Made by a program: the position numbers and the translations under genes. Under the pieces are notes generated by a model. That model saw only the letters and a program-made list of their open reading frames with translations, was not told the DNA's origin and ran no database searches. From Mangrovimonas sp. YM274 (lineage in GTDB: Bacteria > Bacteroidota > Bacteroidia > Flavobacteriales > Flavobacteriaceae), in the NCBI RefSeq assembly GCF_030908385.1, contig NZ_CP133091.1, forward strand, positions 124,001-188,000: a DNA stretch of 64,000 nt, written 5' to 3'. The first letter of the stretch is position 1, and every line of letters begins with the position of its first letter. This document shows positions 26,055-33,876 of the stretch, piece by piece.

Positions 26055-26762
26055 TTACACTAGAGTATATTCCGGGTACATTTTTTTCATGTTTTCTTCC
26101 AAATTCTTAGGAATATAAAACGCTACCAAATAGGTTACCAAACCATAAAACACCAAAAACGAAGAGACAATCCAAAGCACCCATGGATTATCAACATTTA
26201 ATTCACTGTGATTATTAAAATTAATCAAAAACTGTAAGGGTATTTGAAACATAATTCCTCCGGTTCCTAGACCAGTAATAATATCCTCCAACAAGTACTG
26301 TTTTCCACTTATTTTGGAACGCTTTTTAACCTGTAACCTAAATCGGCACATCTGAACTGCAGGCAATAAAAACATTAAACAAACCAAGCCAAAAACAATA
26401 ATATTGCTAAAGGCAGAAAACCTTAACAGCATTTGGAGCATCAGCACCAAAGCAATCGTCATGATGATTTTGGGCAACCTAAAATACTGCTTAAAAAGCT
26501 GCCATACTTCTTTCCAATAATATTTCATTAGTGCCTTGGTCCGCTGTTCTACCACATCCTGAAAACCGAAGACTCCAAACTTCTTAAACTCTATGTGCAA
26601 AGCATCTTCAAATGTTCTTTGGGGATGTTCTTCCCACTGCGCCTCAATGCCATTGGCCAAATGATCTACCAACTCCGTTTGTATGTCGTAGTGCACCACA
26701 AAATGTTGCCGCGTAAATGCATAAAGCTCTTGGATTCTATCTTCTGTAATGATTGGTTTCAT
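26055..26762 (-). CDS. Membrane protein with HAAS-like N-terminal domain, copy 3
   Basis: This 235-residue protein has an N-terminal cytoplasmic domain of ~90 residues carrying HYDIQTELVDHLANGIEAQW, the same YDI/RxELVDHxA core as the two genes upstream but strongly diverged. Five or so membrane helices follow (for example IIMTIALVLMLQMLLRF). It overlaps the preceding gene by 4 bases. The N-terminal core resembles the HAAS-type domain found beside PadR regulators, though that match is by eye. It differs from copies 1 and 2 in its membrane part and lacks their shared C-terminus, so it is an older paralogue. Function unknown. Confidence 0.75.
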   Translation of the reverse strand: MKPIITEDRIQELYAFTRQHFVVHYDIQTELVDHLANGIEAQWEEHPQRTFEDALHIEFKKFGVFGFQDVVEQRTKALMKYYWKEVWQLFKQYFRLPKIIMTIALVLMLQMLLRFSAFSNIIVFGLVCLMFLLPAVQMCRFRLQVKKRSKISGKQYLLEDIITGLGTGGIMFQIPLQFLINFNNHSELNVDNPWVLWIVSSFLVFYGLVTYLVAFYIPKNLEENMKKMYPEYTLV

Positions 26763-27391
26763 GAAATTGTTTCGTATTTCTTTTTATAAAACTGATAATT
26801 CTGGAAGCCCAATTGAAGCAACAAGAAAGGAACCGCAACTCCCAGGGAAATCTTAAATATTGCCATATCACCTTCACAAGCTAAACACCTAGAAAAAGAA
26901 AGAAAAAATGGATTTGCAATTTGATAGTAAATTACGATATATAAACCAATTCTTTCCAAATAAGAATAGCGACGTTTATAAACCTTATAATCTATCAAAT
27001 ACAATAATGGCAAAGACACTGTCAAGAAAATGGGAAAATGTCTTAGATAATTTGAACCACTGAACACCCACATTATTTTAACTAAAAAGTAACTCCCCAA
27101 AACAACCAACACCCCTTGCCAAGAACAAATGTTTTTCGCAAGTTGCTTCAACAATTTTTTATCACCACTTCGATAATATCGTTTACTCTCCTTTAGCAAA
27201 CTCATTTTATTTTCGGCCATATACCATTTAAAAGCGTTGTAAAAATCAATCCCATCTTCAGACATTCTCACCTCTATTTCTGAAGCCACATGGTCCACCA
27301 TTTCCATCCGGATGTCGGCAAAACGCACATCAGAATTCTTTAAATAGGTGTCTATAAATTGTATTTCTTCTATTGATAAGGCCGGTTTCAT
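26759..27391 (-). CDS. Membrane protein with HAAS-like N-terminal domain, copy 2
   Basis: This 210-residue protein has an N-terminal cytoplasmic domain with IEEIQFIDTYLKNSDVRFAD and then IRMEMVDHVASEIE, followed by KWYMAENKMSLLK and about four or five membrane helices. The C-terminus is LLLQLGFQNYQFYKKKYETI. The first part is almost identical to copy 1, while the membrane part is much more diverged. Genes overlap by 4 bases on each side (ATGA), so translation is coupled. The role is unknown; it is likely a membrane sensor or modulator under PadR control. Confidence 0.78.
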   Translation of the reverse strand: MKPALSIEEIQFIDTYLKNSDVRFADIRMEMVDHVASEIEVRMSEDGIDFYNAFKWYMAENKMSLLKESKRYYRSGDKKLLKQLAKNICSWQGVLVVLGSYFLVKIMWVFSGSNYLRHFPIFLTVSLPLLYLIDYKVYKRRYSYLERIGLYIVIYYQIANPFFLSFSRCLACEGDMAIFKISLGVAVPFLLLQLGFQNYQFYKKKYETIS

Positions 27392-28011
27392 GAAATTGCC
27401 TGGTATTTGTTTTTGTAAAACTGGAAGTTCTGAAACCCTAATTGAAGTAATAAAACTGGAATCAAAACACTTAGCACAACGAATATATAAGAATAACCTC
27501 CCAAAGGCCCGTCAACAAAATGATTGAGCGCAATACCAATATATTGAGGGAAAATTATTAGGTAAAAACCTATGCGTTCCAACGAAGAGAATCGAAGACG
27601 CGTCTTTCTAGTTAAACCAAAATAGGCTGTCATAGCCAATATGCATATCGACACGGGAAACATTAGAACATACTTGGAACTCATAAATTCAAAAAGAATC
27701 CCTACCAGTCCCAAAACCAAAATTACAAGCAACAAACCTTGACCGGAATAAAGGTTCCTCAATAATTGTTTCAACAGCTTTTTCTCCGATTCCATCAAAT
27801 AGTTTCGGTTCTGTTTTAACAAGCTAGCTTTATTTTCGGCCATATACCATTTAAACGTATCGTAAAAATCATTTCCCTTTTCAGCCATTCTCGACTCCAC
27901 TTCAGAAGCGACATGGTCCACCATTTCCATACGAATATCTGCAAAGCGCACATCGGAGTTTTTAAGATAGGTATCTATAAACTGAATCTCTTCTTTAGAT
28001 AGCACTTCCAT
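27388..28011 (-). CDS. Membrane protein with HAAS-like N-terminal domain, copy 1
   Basis: This 207-residue protein has the same N-terminal cytoplasmic domain as copy 2 (KEEIQFIDTYLKNSDVRFAD, then IRMEMVDHVASEVE). Membrane helices cover about residues 90-190, and the C-terminus is LLLQLGFQNFQFYKNKYQAI. Its start overlaps the PadR stop by one base and its end overlaps copy 2 by four bases. The stretch EEIQF to VASE, 31 residues, is identical in copies 1 and 2, which points to recent duplication or gene conversion, or to strong selection on a binding surface. Function unknown. Confidence 0.78.
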   Translation of the reverse strand: MEVLSKEEIQFIDTYLKNSDVRFADIRMEMVDHVASEVESRMAEKGNDFYDTFKWYMAENKASLLKQNRNYLMESEKKLLKQLLRNLYSGQGLLLVILVLGLVGILFEFMSSKYVLMFPVSICILAMTAYFGLTRKTRLRFSSLERIGFYLIIFPQYIGIALNHFVDGPLGGYSYIFVVLSVLIPVLLLQLGFQNFQFYKNKYQAIS

Positions 28012-28349
28012 TACTCCAAACTAAATTTAGGATTCACCAAAGCCTGCATGGTTTTGATGTAGTTTTCCAATTCCGATAATTTATTAGCTGTTTCCTTGGT
28101 GCCCGACTCCGTAAGCTTATAGTATTTCCGCATGCGGTTGTCCACTTTTGTCACCTCCACATCCAGCAAACCATCGGCTTCCAACTTATGAAGCGACGGA
28201 TACAAAGCTCCTTCGGTAATTTTAAGTTCGCCATTGGTCAACTCTTTTACCTTCTGAGTGATTTCGTAACCATACATCTTATCATTTTCACTCAATAGCT
28301 TTAAAATGATAGTTGTCAAACTGCCTTTATATAATTTTGAATTGCTCAT
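28011..28349 (-). CDS. PadR-family transcriptional regulator
   Basis: This 112-residue winged-helix regulator has the family hallmarks LLSENDKMYGYEITQKVKEL, ITEGALYPSLHKLEADGLL and a C-terminal helix for dimerisation (ELENYIKTMQALV). PadR proteins usually repress their own operon and a neighbouring transporter. It heads a chain of coupled genes encoding three related membrane proteins and an ABC exporter. A -7 element lies 8 bases upstream, and a perfect 12-bp palindrome that could be its operator lies 27 bases upstream. The inducer is unknown. Confidence 0.93.
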   Translation of the reverse strand: MSNSKLYKGSLTTIILKLLSENDKMYGYEITQKVKELTNGELKITEGALYPSLHKLEADGLLDVEVTKVDNRMRKYYKLTESGTKETANKLSELENYIKTMQALVNPKFSLE

Positions 28350-28356
28350 AACGTTT

Positions 28357-28364
28357 CAAATATA
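28357..28364 (-). promoter_or_regulatory. -7 promoter element of the padR operon
   Basis: On the minus strand this is TATATTTG, a match to TAnnTTTG, 8 bases before the PadR start, implying a very short leader. No clear -33 TTG was found. Confidence 0.5.
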
Positions 28365-28375
28365 TACATAAAATT

Positions 28376-28387
28376 CTTATGCATAAG
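28376..28387. promoter_or_regulatory. Candidate PadR operator
   Basis: CTTATGCATAAG is a perfect 12-bp palindrome in the divergent region between padR and the ferredoxin reductase gene, just upstream of the padR -7 element. The ATGCAT core fits the short dyad sites used by PadR proteins. This assignment is inferred from position and symmetry. Confidence 0.4.
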
Positions 28388-28441
28388 TTTTATAGGTATA
28401 TATTTTTTGTTGAATTACATTTTAAAGTGTAGCGGCTTCAC

Positions 28442-28449
28442 TATTTTTG
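28442..28449 (+). promoter_or_regulatory. -7 promoter element of the ferredoxin reductase gene
   Basis: TATTTTTG matches TAnnTTTG and ends 15 bases before ATG 28465. No TTG sits at the -33 distance. Confidence 0.5.
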
Positions 28450-28464
28450 TAAAAAATAAATTTC

Positions 28465-29520
28465 ATGTCTCAATTTCATAAACTCACTATAAAAGAGGTG
28501 CAGCGCGTCACAGACGCTTCTGTAGCCATCAGTTTTATTGTTCCTGAAGAACTAAAAGCCGAATACACCTTTCAAGCGGGGCAATACATCACCCTAAAAA
28601 CCACCATTGACGGAAATGAAATACGACGAGACTATTCCATCTGTTCGTCTCCAAAAAGTGGCGAACTTAAAGTAGCCGTTAAAGAAGTTGAAGACGGTAC
28701 GTTTTCTTCTTACGCCAATAAAGAATTAAAGGCTGGGGATGTTTTGGACGTTGCCCCTCCAAAGGGACGTTTTGTATTTGAACCAAATGACAAAAAGACC
28801 AAAAACATTGCCATGTTCGCCGCAGGAAGCGGGATTACACCAATAATGAGCATTGTAAAATGTGCTTTGGAAGAAGAAATACACAGTGAAATTATCTTGG
28901 TTTACGGTAACAAGACTACCCAAGACACCATGTTCCTTGAGGAATTATTAGCACTCCAGCATGAATACAGCAAGCGCTTGTCTGTTCAGTTTGTATTCAG
29001 TCAAGCCGATGAGGACGATGCTATTTTTGGACGTATTGAAAAGAGCACCGTAAACTACGTGATGAAAAACAAATACAAACACGTAGAAGTAGATGCTTAC
29101 TATTTATGTGGGCCAGAAGGCATGATCCACACCGTAAAAGATGTACTTACAAGTCATGATATTGAGGCTGATAGAATCCACTTTGAGCTTTTCAAAGCTG
29201 CAAAACCAGCAGAAATCATTGACACCGGAGTTGCCAGTGGCAGAACACAAATTACCATTACGGTAGACGAGGAAGAAACCACTTTTGAGATGTCTCAAAA
29301 ACAAACCATTTTGGAAGCTGCTTTAGATGAAGATGTCGACGCCCCTTATTCCTGCCAAGGAGGGATTTGCAGTAGCTGTTTGGCCCGTATCACCGAAGGG
29401 GAAGCCACTATGCGCCAAAATAATATTTTAACAGATAATGAGGTTGCTGAAGGCTTGATATTGACATGCCAGGCACAACCAACCTCTCCTACCATAAAAG
29501 TCGATTACGACGATATTTAA
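28465..29520 (+). CDS. PaaE-like ferredoxin reductase (FAD, NAD(P) and 2Fe-2S domains)
   Basis: This 351-residue flavo-iron-sulfur electron-transfer protein has an FAD domain at residues ~1-105 (RRDYSICSSP binds flavin) and an NAD(P) domain at ~110-240 (FAAGSGITPIMS, and CGPEGM near the end). A plant-type 2Fe-2S ferredoxin domain occupies ~262-351, with cysteines in YSCQGGICSSC and in ILTCQ. This is the layout of PaaE, the reductase of phenylacetyl-CoA epoxidase, but no other paa gene is present, so it may serve another oxygenase, desaturase or hybrid-cluster protein. It is monocistronic with a strong terminator. Confidence 0.9.
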   Translation: MSQFHKLTIKEVQRVTDASVAISFIVPEELKAEYTFQAGQYITLKTTIDGNEIRRDYSICSSPKSGELKVAVKEVEDGTFSSYANKELKAGDVLDVAPPKGRFVFEPNDKKTKNIAMFAAGSGITPIMSIVKCALEEEIHSEIILVYGNKTTQDTMFLEELLALQHEYSKRLSVQFVFSQADEDDAIFGRIEKSTVNYVMKNKYKHVEVDAYYLCGPEGMIHTVKDVLTSHDIEADRIHFELFKAAKPAEIIDTGVASGRTQITITVDEEETTFEMSQKQTILEAALDEDVDAPYSCQGGICSSCLARITEGEATMRQNNILTDNEVAEGLILTCQAQPTSPTIKVDYDDI

Positions 29521-29557
29521 AAAATAAAAGCGGTTACTAAGTAACCGCTTTTATTTT
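29521..29557. terminator. Bidirectional terminator
   Basis: AAAATAAAAGCGGTTAC and GTAACCGCTTTTATTTT form a perfect 17-bp stem with a 3-base loop, T-rich on both strands. It immediately follows the ferredoxin reductase stop, and the loop holds most of the stop codon of the convergent GT9 gene. Confidence 0.9.
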
Positions 29558-30562
29558 ATGTATCACTTCTTGAGGCGCAATACTTCCTGCCGCCTCTTCA
29601 TAATCTTCTGGATATTTGTTCCCATAAACAGATGTTGGGATTAAAGGAAATTTCGATCGGTCTGCCAACAACAAATAGTCTTCAGGTTGGTTGAAGGGTG
29701 CAAAACCAGCATAAGGATGCGTCACTCCCCAAATGCTAATTGTTTTCACTCCCAACATAGCCGCCATATGCCCATTCCCAGAATCCATAGAAACCATTGC
29801 ATCCAAATTGGAAACCACATCCAATTCTTCTTCCAACGTAAACTTTCCAGCAATACTTACCACATTTTCATGAGCATCTTCGATACGTTGCAACTGCTCT
29901 ATTTCAGAAGCTCCACCTCCAAATAGTATCACCTTATAATCTTTTGACAAGGATTGAATCACCTCTTCCATCAAGTCCAATGGATACATTTTTCCTTTAT
30001 GTGCCGCGAAAGGCGCAATACCAATCCATTTTTGGGTGTCTGTACCCAAGAGTTCCAAAACTTTGGAATTTAAAGGTGTTCTTGACGGAAATTGTGCACT
30101 GGAAAGCTCTAAAGGAAATCCCATGTTTCTAAACACATCAGCATAGCGTTCATGGGTGGTTTTTAATTGCTGAAATATATCCCCGTTTACCAAAGCTTTC
30201 TTTTCAGCTCGTCCTTTATCCAATTGCTTGGTTGGTGTTCCCAAAAGGAAAAATTTTAGAATTTTGGAACGGAGGACATTGTGCAAATCGGCCACAGCAT
30301 CTATGTCCAATTGCTTTAATTCCCTAGACAATCTATACAGCCCAAAAATTCCCTTGTGCCTGCCTTTAACATCCACAGGAAACACCTCAACATGTTCAAT
30401 ATCCCTAAAAAAAGAGGCAAAAAAACCTCGTGTAAGTACGGTAAGTTTTACATCGGGATATTGCTGTACAAAGGCTCTTATCACAGGAACCGTCATCGCC
30501 ACATCTCCCATGGCTGAAAGACGGATGACCAAAATATGTTTGGGTGCTTTTTTAGACTTCAT
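29537..30562 (-). CDS. GT9-family glycosyltransferase (heptosyltransferase-like)
   Basis: This 341-residue GT-B glycosyltransferase of family 9 has the N-terminal IRLSAMGDVAMTVPVI, which is the heptosyltransferase signature (RxxxxGDxxxxxP). The C-terminal nucleotide-sugar site includes FGGGASEIEQ, DSGNGHMAAMLGVKTISIWG and THPYAGFAP. In Bacteroidota such enzymes build the inner core of LPS or other surface glycans. It starts 30 bases after the DUF4254 gene; these two families are regular neighbours in the phylum. Its donor sugar is not determined. Confidence 0.9.
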   Translation of the reverse strand: MKSKKAPKHILVIRLSAMGDVAMTVPVIRAFVQQYPDVKLTVLTRGFFASFFRDIEHVEVFPVDVKGRHKGIFGLYRLSRELKQLDIDAVADLHNVLRSKILKFFLLGTPTKQLDKGRAEKKALVNGDIFQQLKTTHERYADVFRNMGFPLELSSAQFPSRTPLNSKVLELLGTDTQKWIGIAPFAAHKGKMYPLDLMEEVIQSLSKDYKVILFGGGASEIEQLQRIEDAHENVVSIAGKFTLEEELDVVSNLDAMVSMDSGNGHMAAMLGVKTISIWGVTHPYAGFAPFNQPEDYLLLADRSKFPLIPTSVYGNKYPEDYEEAAGSIAPQEVIHKIKAVT

Positions 30563-30592
30563 CTATGCTTACAAACGAAATGTAATGAGTTC

Positions 30593-31201
30593 CTATTTTT
30601 GCGAACGCAACACAGGGTTTAACTCATCGTCGTTGTACATCTTCATTTGCTTGTAAACTTTCATGTACTTATCGCCTTTGGAAATATCTTCCAATAAGGT
30701 ATCGATAGCGGTAGAAAGATCAACACGTTGCTCCAATAAAATGTCCAATTTCTTTTGGCAAGCCTCTCTATGTGCTTCGGTAGCATCTGTTCTGGTGGCC
30801 TCCTCGTTCATATGATAGATCTTAAGGGCCAAAATAGACAAACGGTCAACTCCCCAAGCTGGGCTTTCGGTATTAATAGTCGCATCTGCTTTAGGCGTCA
30901 CATCCTTGTATTGCTCCAAAAAATAGCTATCGATGTATTCTACCATATCCGTTCTGTCTTGGTTGGAAGCATCAATTTGACGCTTCAATGTCAAAGCTGC
31001 CACCGGATCAATTTGTGGATCACGAATAATGTCCTCGTAATGCCACTGAACAGTATCAATCCAACATTTTCTGTACAACAAATGTTCAATCAAGTTAGTT
31101 TCCTGATCATAAGGATTACTAAACGGTTGATCAACTGTATTTATAACGTGATATTTTTCAATTACTTCCTGAAAAATTTTATTGGCTTTGCTTGTAAACA
31201 T
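30593..31201 (-). CDS. DUF4254 family protein
   Basis: This 202-residue all-helical, soluble protein matches DUF4254, with WHYEDIIRDP, PWGVDRLSILALKIYHM-like text (AWGVDRLSILALKIYHMNEE) and a C-terminal YKQMKMYNDDELNP. No enzyme motif is evident. ATG 31201 was chosen because a -7 element (31220-31227) lies 18 bases upstream and would place the alternative TTG start at 31222 inside the promoter. It is co-transcribed with the GT9 gene, so a role in LPS or glycan assembly is inferred. Confidence 0.85.
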   Translation of the reverse strand: MFTSKANKIFQEVIEKYHVINTVDQPFSNPYDQETNLIEHLLYRKCWIDTVQWHYEDIIRDPQIDPVAALTLKRQIDASNQDRTDMVEYIDSYFLEQYKDVTPKADATINTESPAWGVDRLSILALKIYHMNEEATRTDATEAHREACQKKLDILLEQRVDLSTAIDTLLEDISKGDKYMKVYKQMKMYNDDELNPVLRSQK

Positions 31202-31219
31202 GATCTTAAATTTAGGGCA

Positions 31220-31227
31220 CAAAGTTA
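31220..31227 (-). promoter_or_regulatory. -7 promoter element of the DUF4254-GT9 operon
   Basis: On the minus strand this is TAACTTTG, a TAnnTTTG match 18 bases before ATG 31201. It decides the start of the DUF4254 gene. No -33 TTG was found. Confidence 0.55.
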
Positions 31228-31342
31228 CGCAATTTTAAGAGAATTCGATTTGAAACCACCTGCAGAAATTCCTACACAAAGATATCCCTTTGCTTTCAAC
31301 AAGCATTCGTCAAAGTACTATAGCAAACCTAATTTAAAAAAG

Positions 31343-31371
31343 AAGGCCCTTGGTTTAATTTCAAGAGCCTT
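31343..31371 (-). terminator. Terminator of the TonB receptor/DUF4374/PepSY operon
   Basis: On the minus strand AAGGCTCTTG and CAAGGGCCTT pair with one mismatch, followed by CTTTTTT. The left arm contains the PepSY gene stop codon (31361-31363). Confidence 0.75.
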
Positions 31372-32557
31372 TATAAATACTATTTTTTTTTGATGTTTTC
31401 TTCTTTTTATGCCACCAGACCAAAAATCCGGTCACTGGTAAACTGGCGCAAATAAAACTGATGAGGAATGCAAATACCTTTCCGGCCAATCCGAAAACAG
31501 AACCAATATGGATGTCGTAATTCATCATGAATAACTGATCTGCAAAAGACGCTTCCGAGAATTTACTTCCTTCTTGTTCTAAAGGTTCTAAAGTATATCT
31601 GTCGTAAAAATATTCGTTATGGTCGTACCAAGATCCTTCTTGGTGATAGACAGTAATTTCTATAGGGTCATCTTCATCTTCCAAAATTGGCGTCATGTAC
31701 ATCCCCTTTACCTGCTCATCAATTTCAAGGGTTTTATACCAAGCCTTATCCAAAGGTGAGAGACTATCGTTCCAAGCCAAGGTTTTATTTTCTAAATTGG
31801 AATGCGGATGGTGATGTCCCATTTCTTTTATGTCCCCGCCAGAAGCAATAAAATACACCGCTTTATCAAACCATTGAAAGCTCCAAACCAACCCTGTAAT
31901 TCCCAAAATCAATGCAAATAACAATGCATAAAAGCCTAAAACATTATGTAAATCGTAATTAAGGCGTTTAAATTTAGCCTTCCATTTTATCTTAAAACTT
32001 TTATCACGATTACTTTTCTTCCAGTTTTTAGGCCACCACATCACCAATCCGGTTATAAGTAGCAATAAAAACACAAGGGTAGACACTCCAACGATGGGCC
32101 TTCCAACCTCGTAGGGCAACCAAAGTGCTCTATGCCCATCTATTATAAAACGAAAGAAGTCAAATTGGCCACTTCCTATAGGCTGTTGTTTCTTTAAAAA
32201 TTCTCCTGTATACGGATTCATAAAAACAACTGAAAAAGTACGCTTTCCGTTTTCCATTCCTCCAAACCCAACAGCTGCTGCGCCATCTACATTAGCATAA
32301 GTTAATCCAGTGGGTTTAGCATTAGGCATATAAACGGCTGCAGTATCCAGCAATTGACTAGGGGCTACATAGGGTTTGTTTTGAACCTCCACAAAGCGCC
32401 AAGGCTCCAAGCTGTCTTTAATCTCCTGCTGAAAGGCATAAAAACATCCCGTAATACTCACAATAAACACCACAATACCAGAAATTAATCCCAACCATAG
32501 GTGAAGCCAGTTATTTAATTGTCTTAATTTACTTGGGTTTTTACGCTTTTTACTCAT
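31361..32557 (-). CDS. PepSY-domain inner-membrane protein, putative siderophore/ferric reductase (XusC-like)
   Basis: This 398-residue inner-membrane protein has four helices near residues 20-42, 150-172, 205-228 and 365-388 and a large periplasmic PepSY-type region. Histidines that could bind heme lie at the helix ends: H19 in NWLHLW, then DGHRALW, YDLHNVLG and YDIHIGS. A histidine-rich loop GHHHPH lies near residue 255. Members of this family reduce ferric siderophores at the inner membrane. It is third in an operon after a TonB receptor and a DUF4374 lipoprotein, the XusABC order of Bacteroides. An intercistronic hairpin upstream may lower its expression. Confidence 0.85.
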   Translation of the reverse strand: MSKKRKNPSKLRQLNNWLHLWLGLISGIVVFIVSITGCFYAFQQEIKDSLEPWRFVEVQNKPYVAPSQLLDTAAVYMPNAKPTGLTYANVDGAAAVGFGGMENGKRTFSVVFMNPYTGEFLKKQQPIGSGQFDFFRFIIDGHRALWLPYEVGRPIVGVSTLVFLLLLITGLVMWWPKNWKKSNRDKSFKIKWKAKFKRLNYDLHNVLGFYALLFALILGITGLVWSFQWFDKAVYFIASGGDIKEMGHHHPHSNLENKTLAWNDSLSPLDKAWYKTLEIDEQVKGMYMTPILEDEDDPIEITVYHQEGSWYDHNEYFYDRYTLEPLEQEGSKFSEASFADQLFMMNYDIHIGSVFGLAGKVFAFLISFICASLPVTGFLVWWHKKKKTSKKNSIYKGS

Positions 32558-32575
32558 TAGCCTCTAAAAAAAGAA

Positions 32576-32607
32576 ACCGGCTTTGCACATTTGGTACAAA
32601 AGCCGGT
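32576..32607 (-). terminator. Intercistronic terminator/attenuator between DUF4374 and PepSY genes
   Basis: ACCGGCTTT and AAAGCCGGT form a 9-bp stem with a 14-base loop. On the minus strand it is followed by TCTTTTTTT. It lies 13 bases after the DUF4374 stop and 19 bases before the PepSY start, within one operon, so it probably causes partial termination. Confidence 0.75.
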
Positions 32608-32619
32608 ATATTTTGAAAT

Positions 32620-33846
32620 TTAAAATTTGAAGAATCCTGCTACGAAATTAGCCTGAATTTGAGCACCTTTGGTAGATGTATAGTTGGTTGTATCCATTCT
32701 GTACACATGGATGCTACCTTCTTCAGGAATACATAAATACACATAACCATCGCTGTACAACGCCGCTAAACGACGACCATCGCCATTATGTACCGGCACA
32801 CCATCTATATAATTTACCGTGAAGTTATTTAAATCAGCAACAGCCGAACGTAACGGACTATCAGACCAAGTACCTTGCTCACTTCTAGCTGCTGTATTTA
32901 CTTCTACAAAAGCCCTTCCGTTACCAATATATCTTAAATGCGAAATATTTGATCCACCTGTAGCCGCGTCAACATCGAAGAAATACGCCTGGTCGAATTC
33001 AGTTTCTCCAGCGTTAATTTTTAAAATTCCAGAAGGCTTCGTTGATTGACTATACCCATTTGCAGGGTTAGAGTGAGAAATAGCATAAATATTTCCAGCT
33101 TCGTCCACTTCTAGACCAGACTTAATGTTAAATCCACCAATTGGCCCAACACGGTCGTCTGTAATTACTTTAATGAATTCCAATTCCGGATAAGAATATA
33201 CTGCAACCTGTGCTTGTTCGGTATAATCTGTTACCCAAGTTGTTGGGTTACTCATATAGTAGCTCAAAAATACGTGGCTACCCACTACGCGTAATCCTGA
33301 ATATGCAGGGACAGCATCTGTTGCCGAATGTAAATCGCTGGATGGCAATTCTACCGTTTCGGTAATACTCACAGTGTTCGCATCAAACAAACGGAAGGTA
33401 ACCACACCTCCAACTGTAGAAGGTAGAGACACCGAAATCAACGTCTCATCATCTGCCTTCACCAAATCCAAGATGCTTTCATTTAAAGACACATTCCCTT
33501 CTGTAGAAAGCGTTTGATCTGCATTTTGGGTAATTGCTGATACATCGGTATCATCTAATCCACCAATACTGTAAATGGTATTATCTACTTTAGTAAAATC
33601 GTAATATCCTGGTTGCTCTATACCTTGCCCTGTAGCCGAAAGTGTGCCTTCCATAACATTTTCAAAAGGCACCGTGTAATAGGTAAACCCACCTTCACTT
33701 CCTTGTATGGCTAATGATAAGGCGAATGGTTTTTCGGCTACCGAACTACCTGAATCGTTACTATCATCGTCCGAGCTACAAGACATCATAGACACTGCTG
33801 CCATAAGTCCTAAACTCCATGCTGAAATTTTTCTTGATATTTTCAT
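32620..33846 (-). CDS. DUF4374 lipoprotein, putative siderophore-binding surface protein (XusB-like)
   Basis: This 408-residue lipoprotein has the lipobox VSMMSC (cysteine 23) followed by SSDDDSND, an acidic run expected to send it to the cell surface. The body is DUF4374, a beta-propeller-like family with repeated blades (for example PAYSGLRVVGSHVFLSYYMS, VDEAGNIYAISHSNP, VYLCIPEEGSIHVYRMD). In Bacteroides thetaiotaomicron the counterpart XusB binds enterobactin at the surface and hands it to the receptor XusA. It lies between the TonB receptor (30-base gap) and the PepSY gene. Confidence 0.87.
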   Translation of the reverse strand: MKISRKISAWSLGLMAAVSMMSCSSDDDSNDSGSSVAEKPFALSLAIQGSEGGFTYYTVPFENVMEGTLSATGQGIEQPGYYDFTKVDNTIYSIGGLDDTDVSAITQNADQTLSTEGNVSLNESILDLVKADDETLISVSLPSTVGGVVTFRLFDANTVSITETVELPSSDLHSATDAVPAYSGLRVVGSHVFLSYYMSNPTTWVTDYTEQAQVAVYSYPELEFIKVITDDRVGPIGGFNIKSGLEVDEAGNIYAISHSNPANGYSQSTKPSGILKINAGETEFDQAYFFDVDAATGGSNISHLRYIGNGRAFVEVNTAARSEQGTWSDSPLRSAVADLNNFTVNYIDGVPVHNGDGRRLAALYSDGYVYLCIPEEGSIHVYRMDTTNYTSTKGAQIQANFVAGFFKF

Positions 33847-33876
33847 AGTATAACGTATTTAATTATTGTTCTGTGT

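Noticed and set aside
28465-29520. Phenylacetate degradation gene paaE
   Set aside because: Domain order fits, but no other paa gene is near, so only a PaaE-like label is justified.
30755-31393. Long plus-strand open frame opposite DUF4254
   Set aside because: It is the antisense shadow of a conserved gene, with no recognisable family, and runs across the promoter and a terminator.
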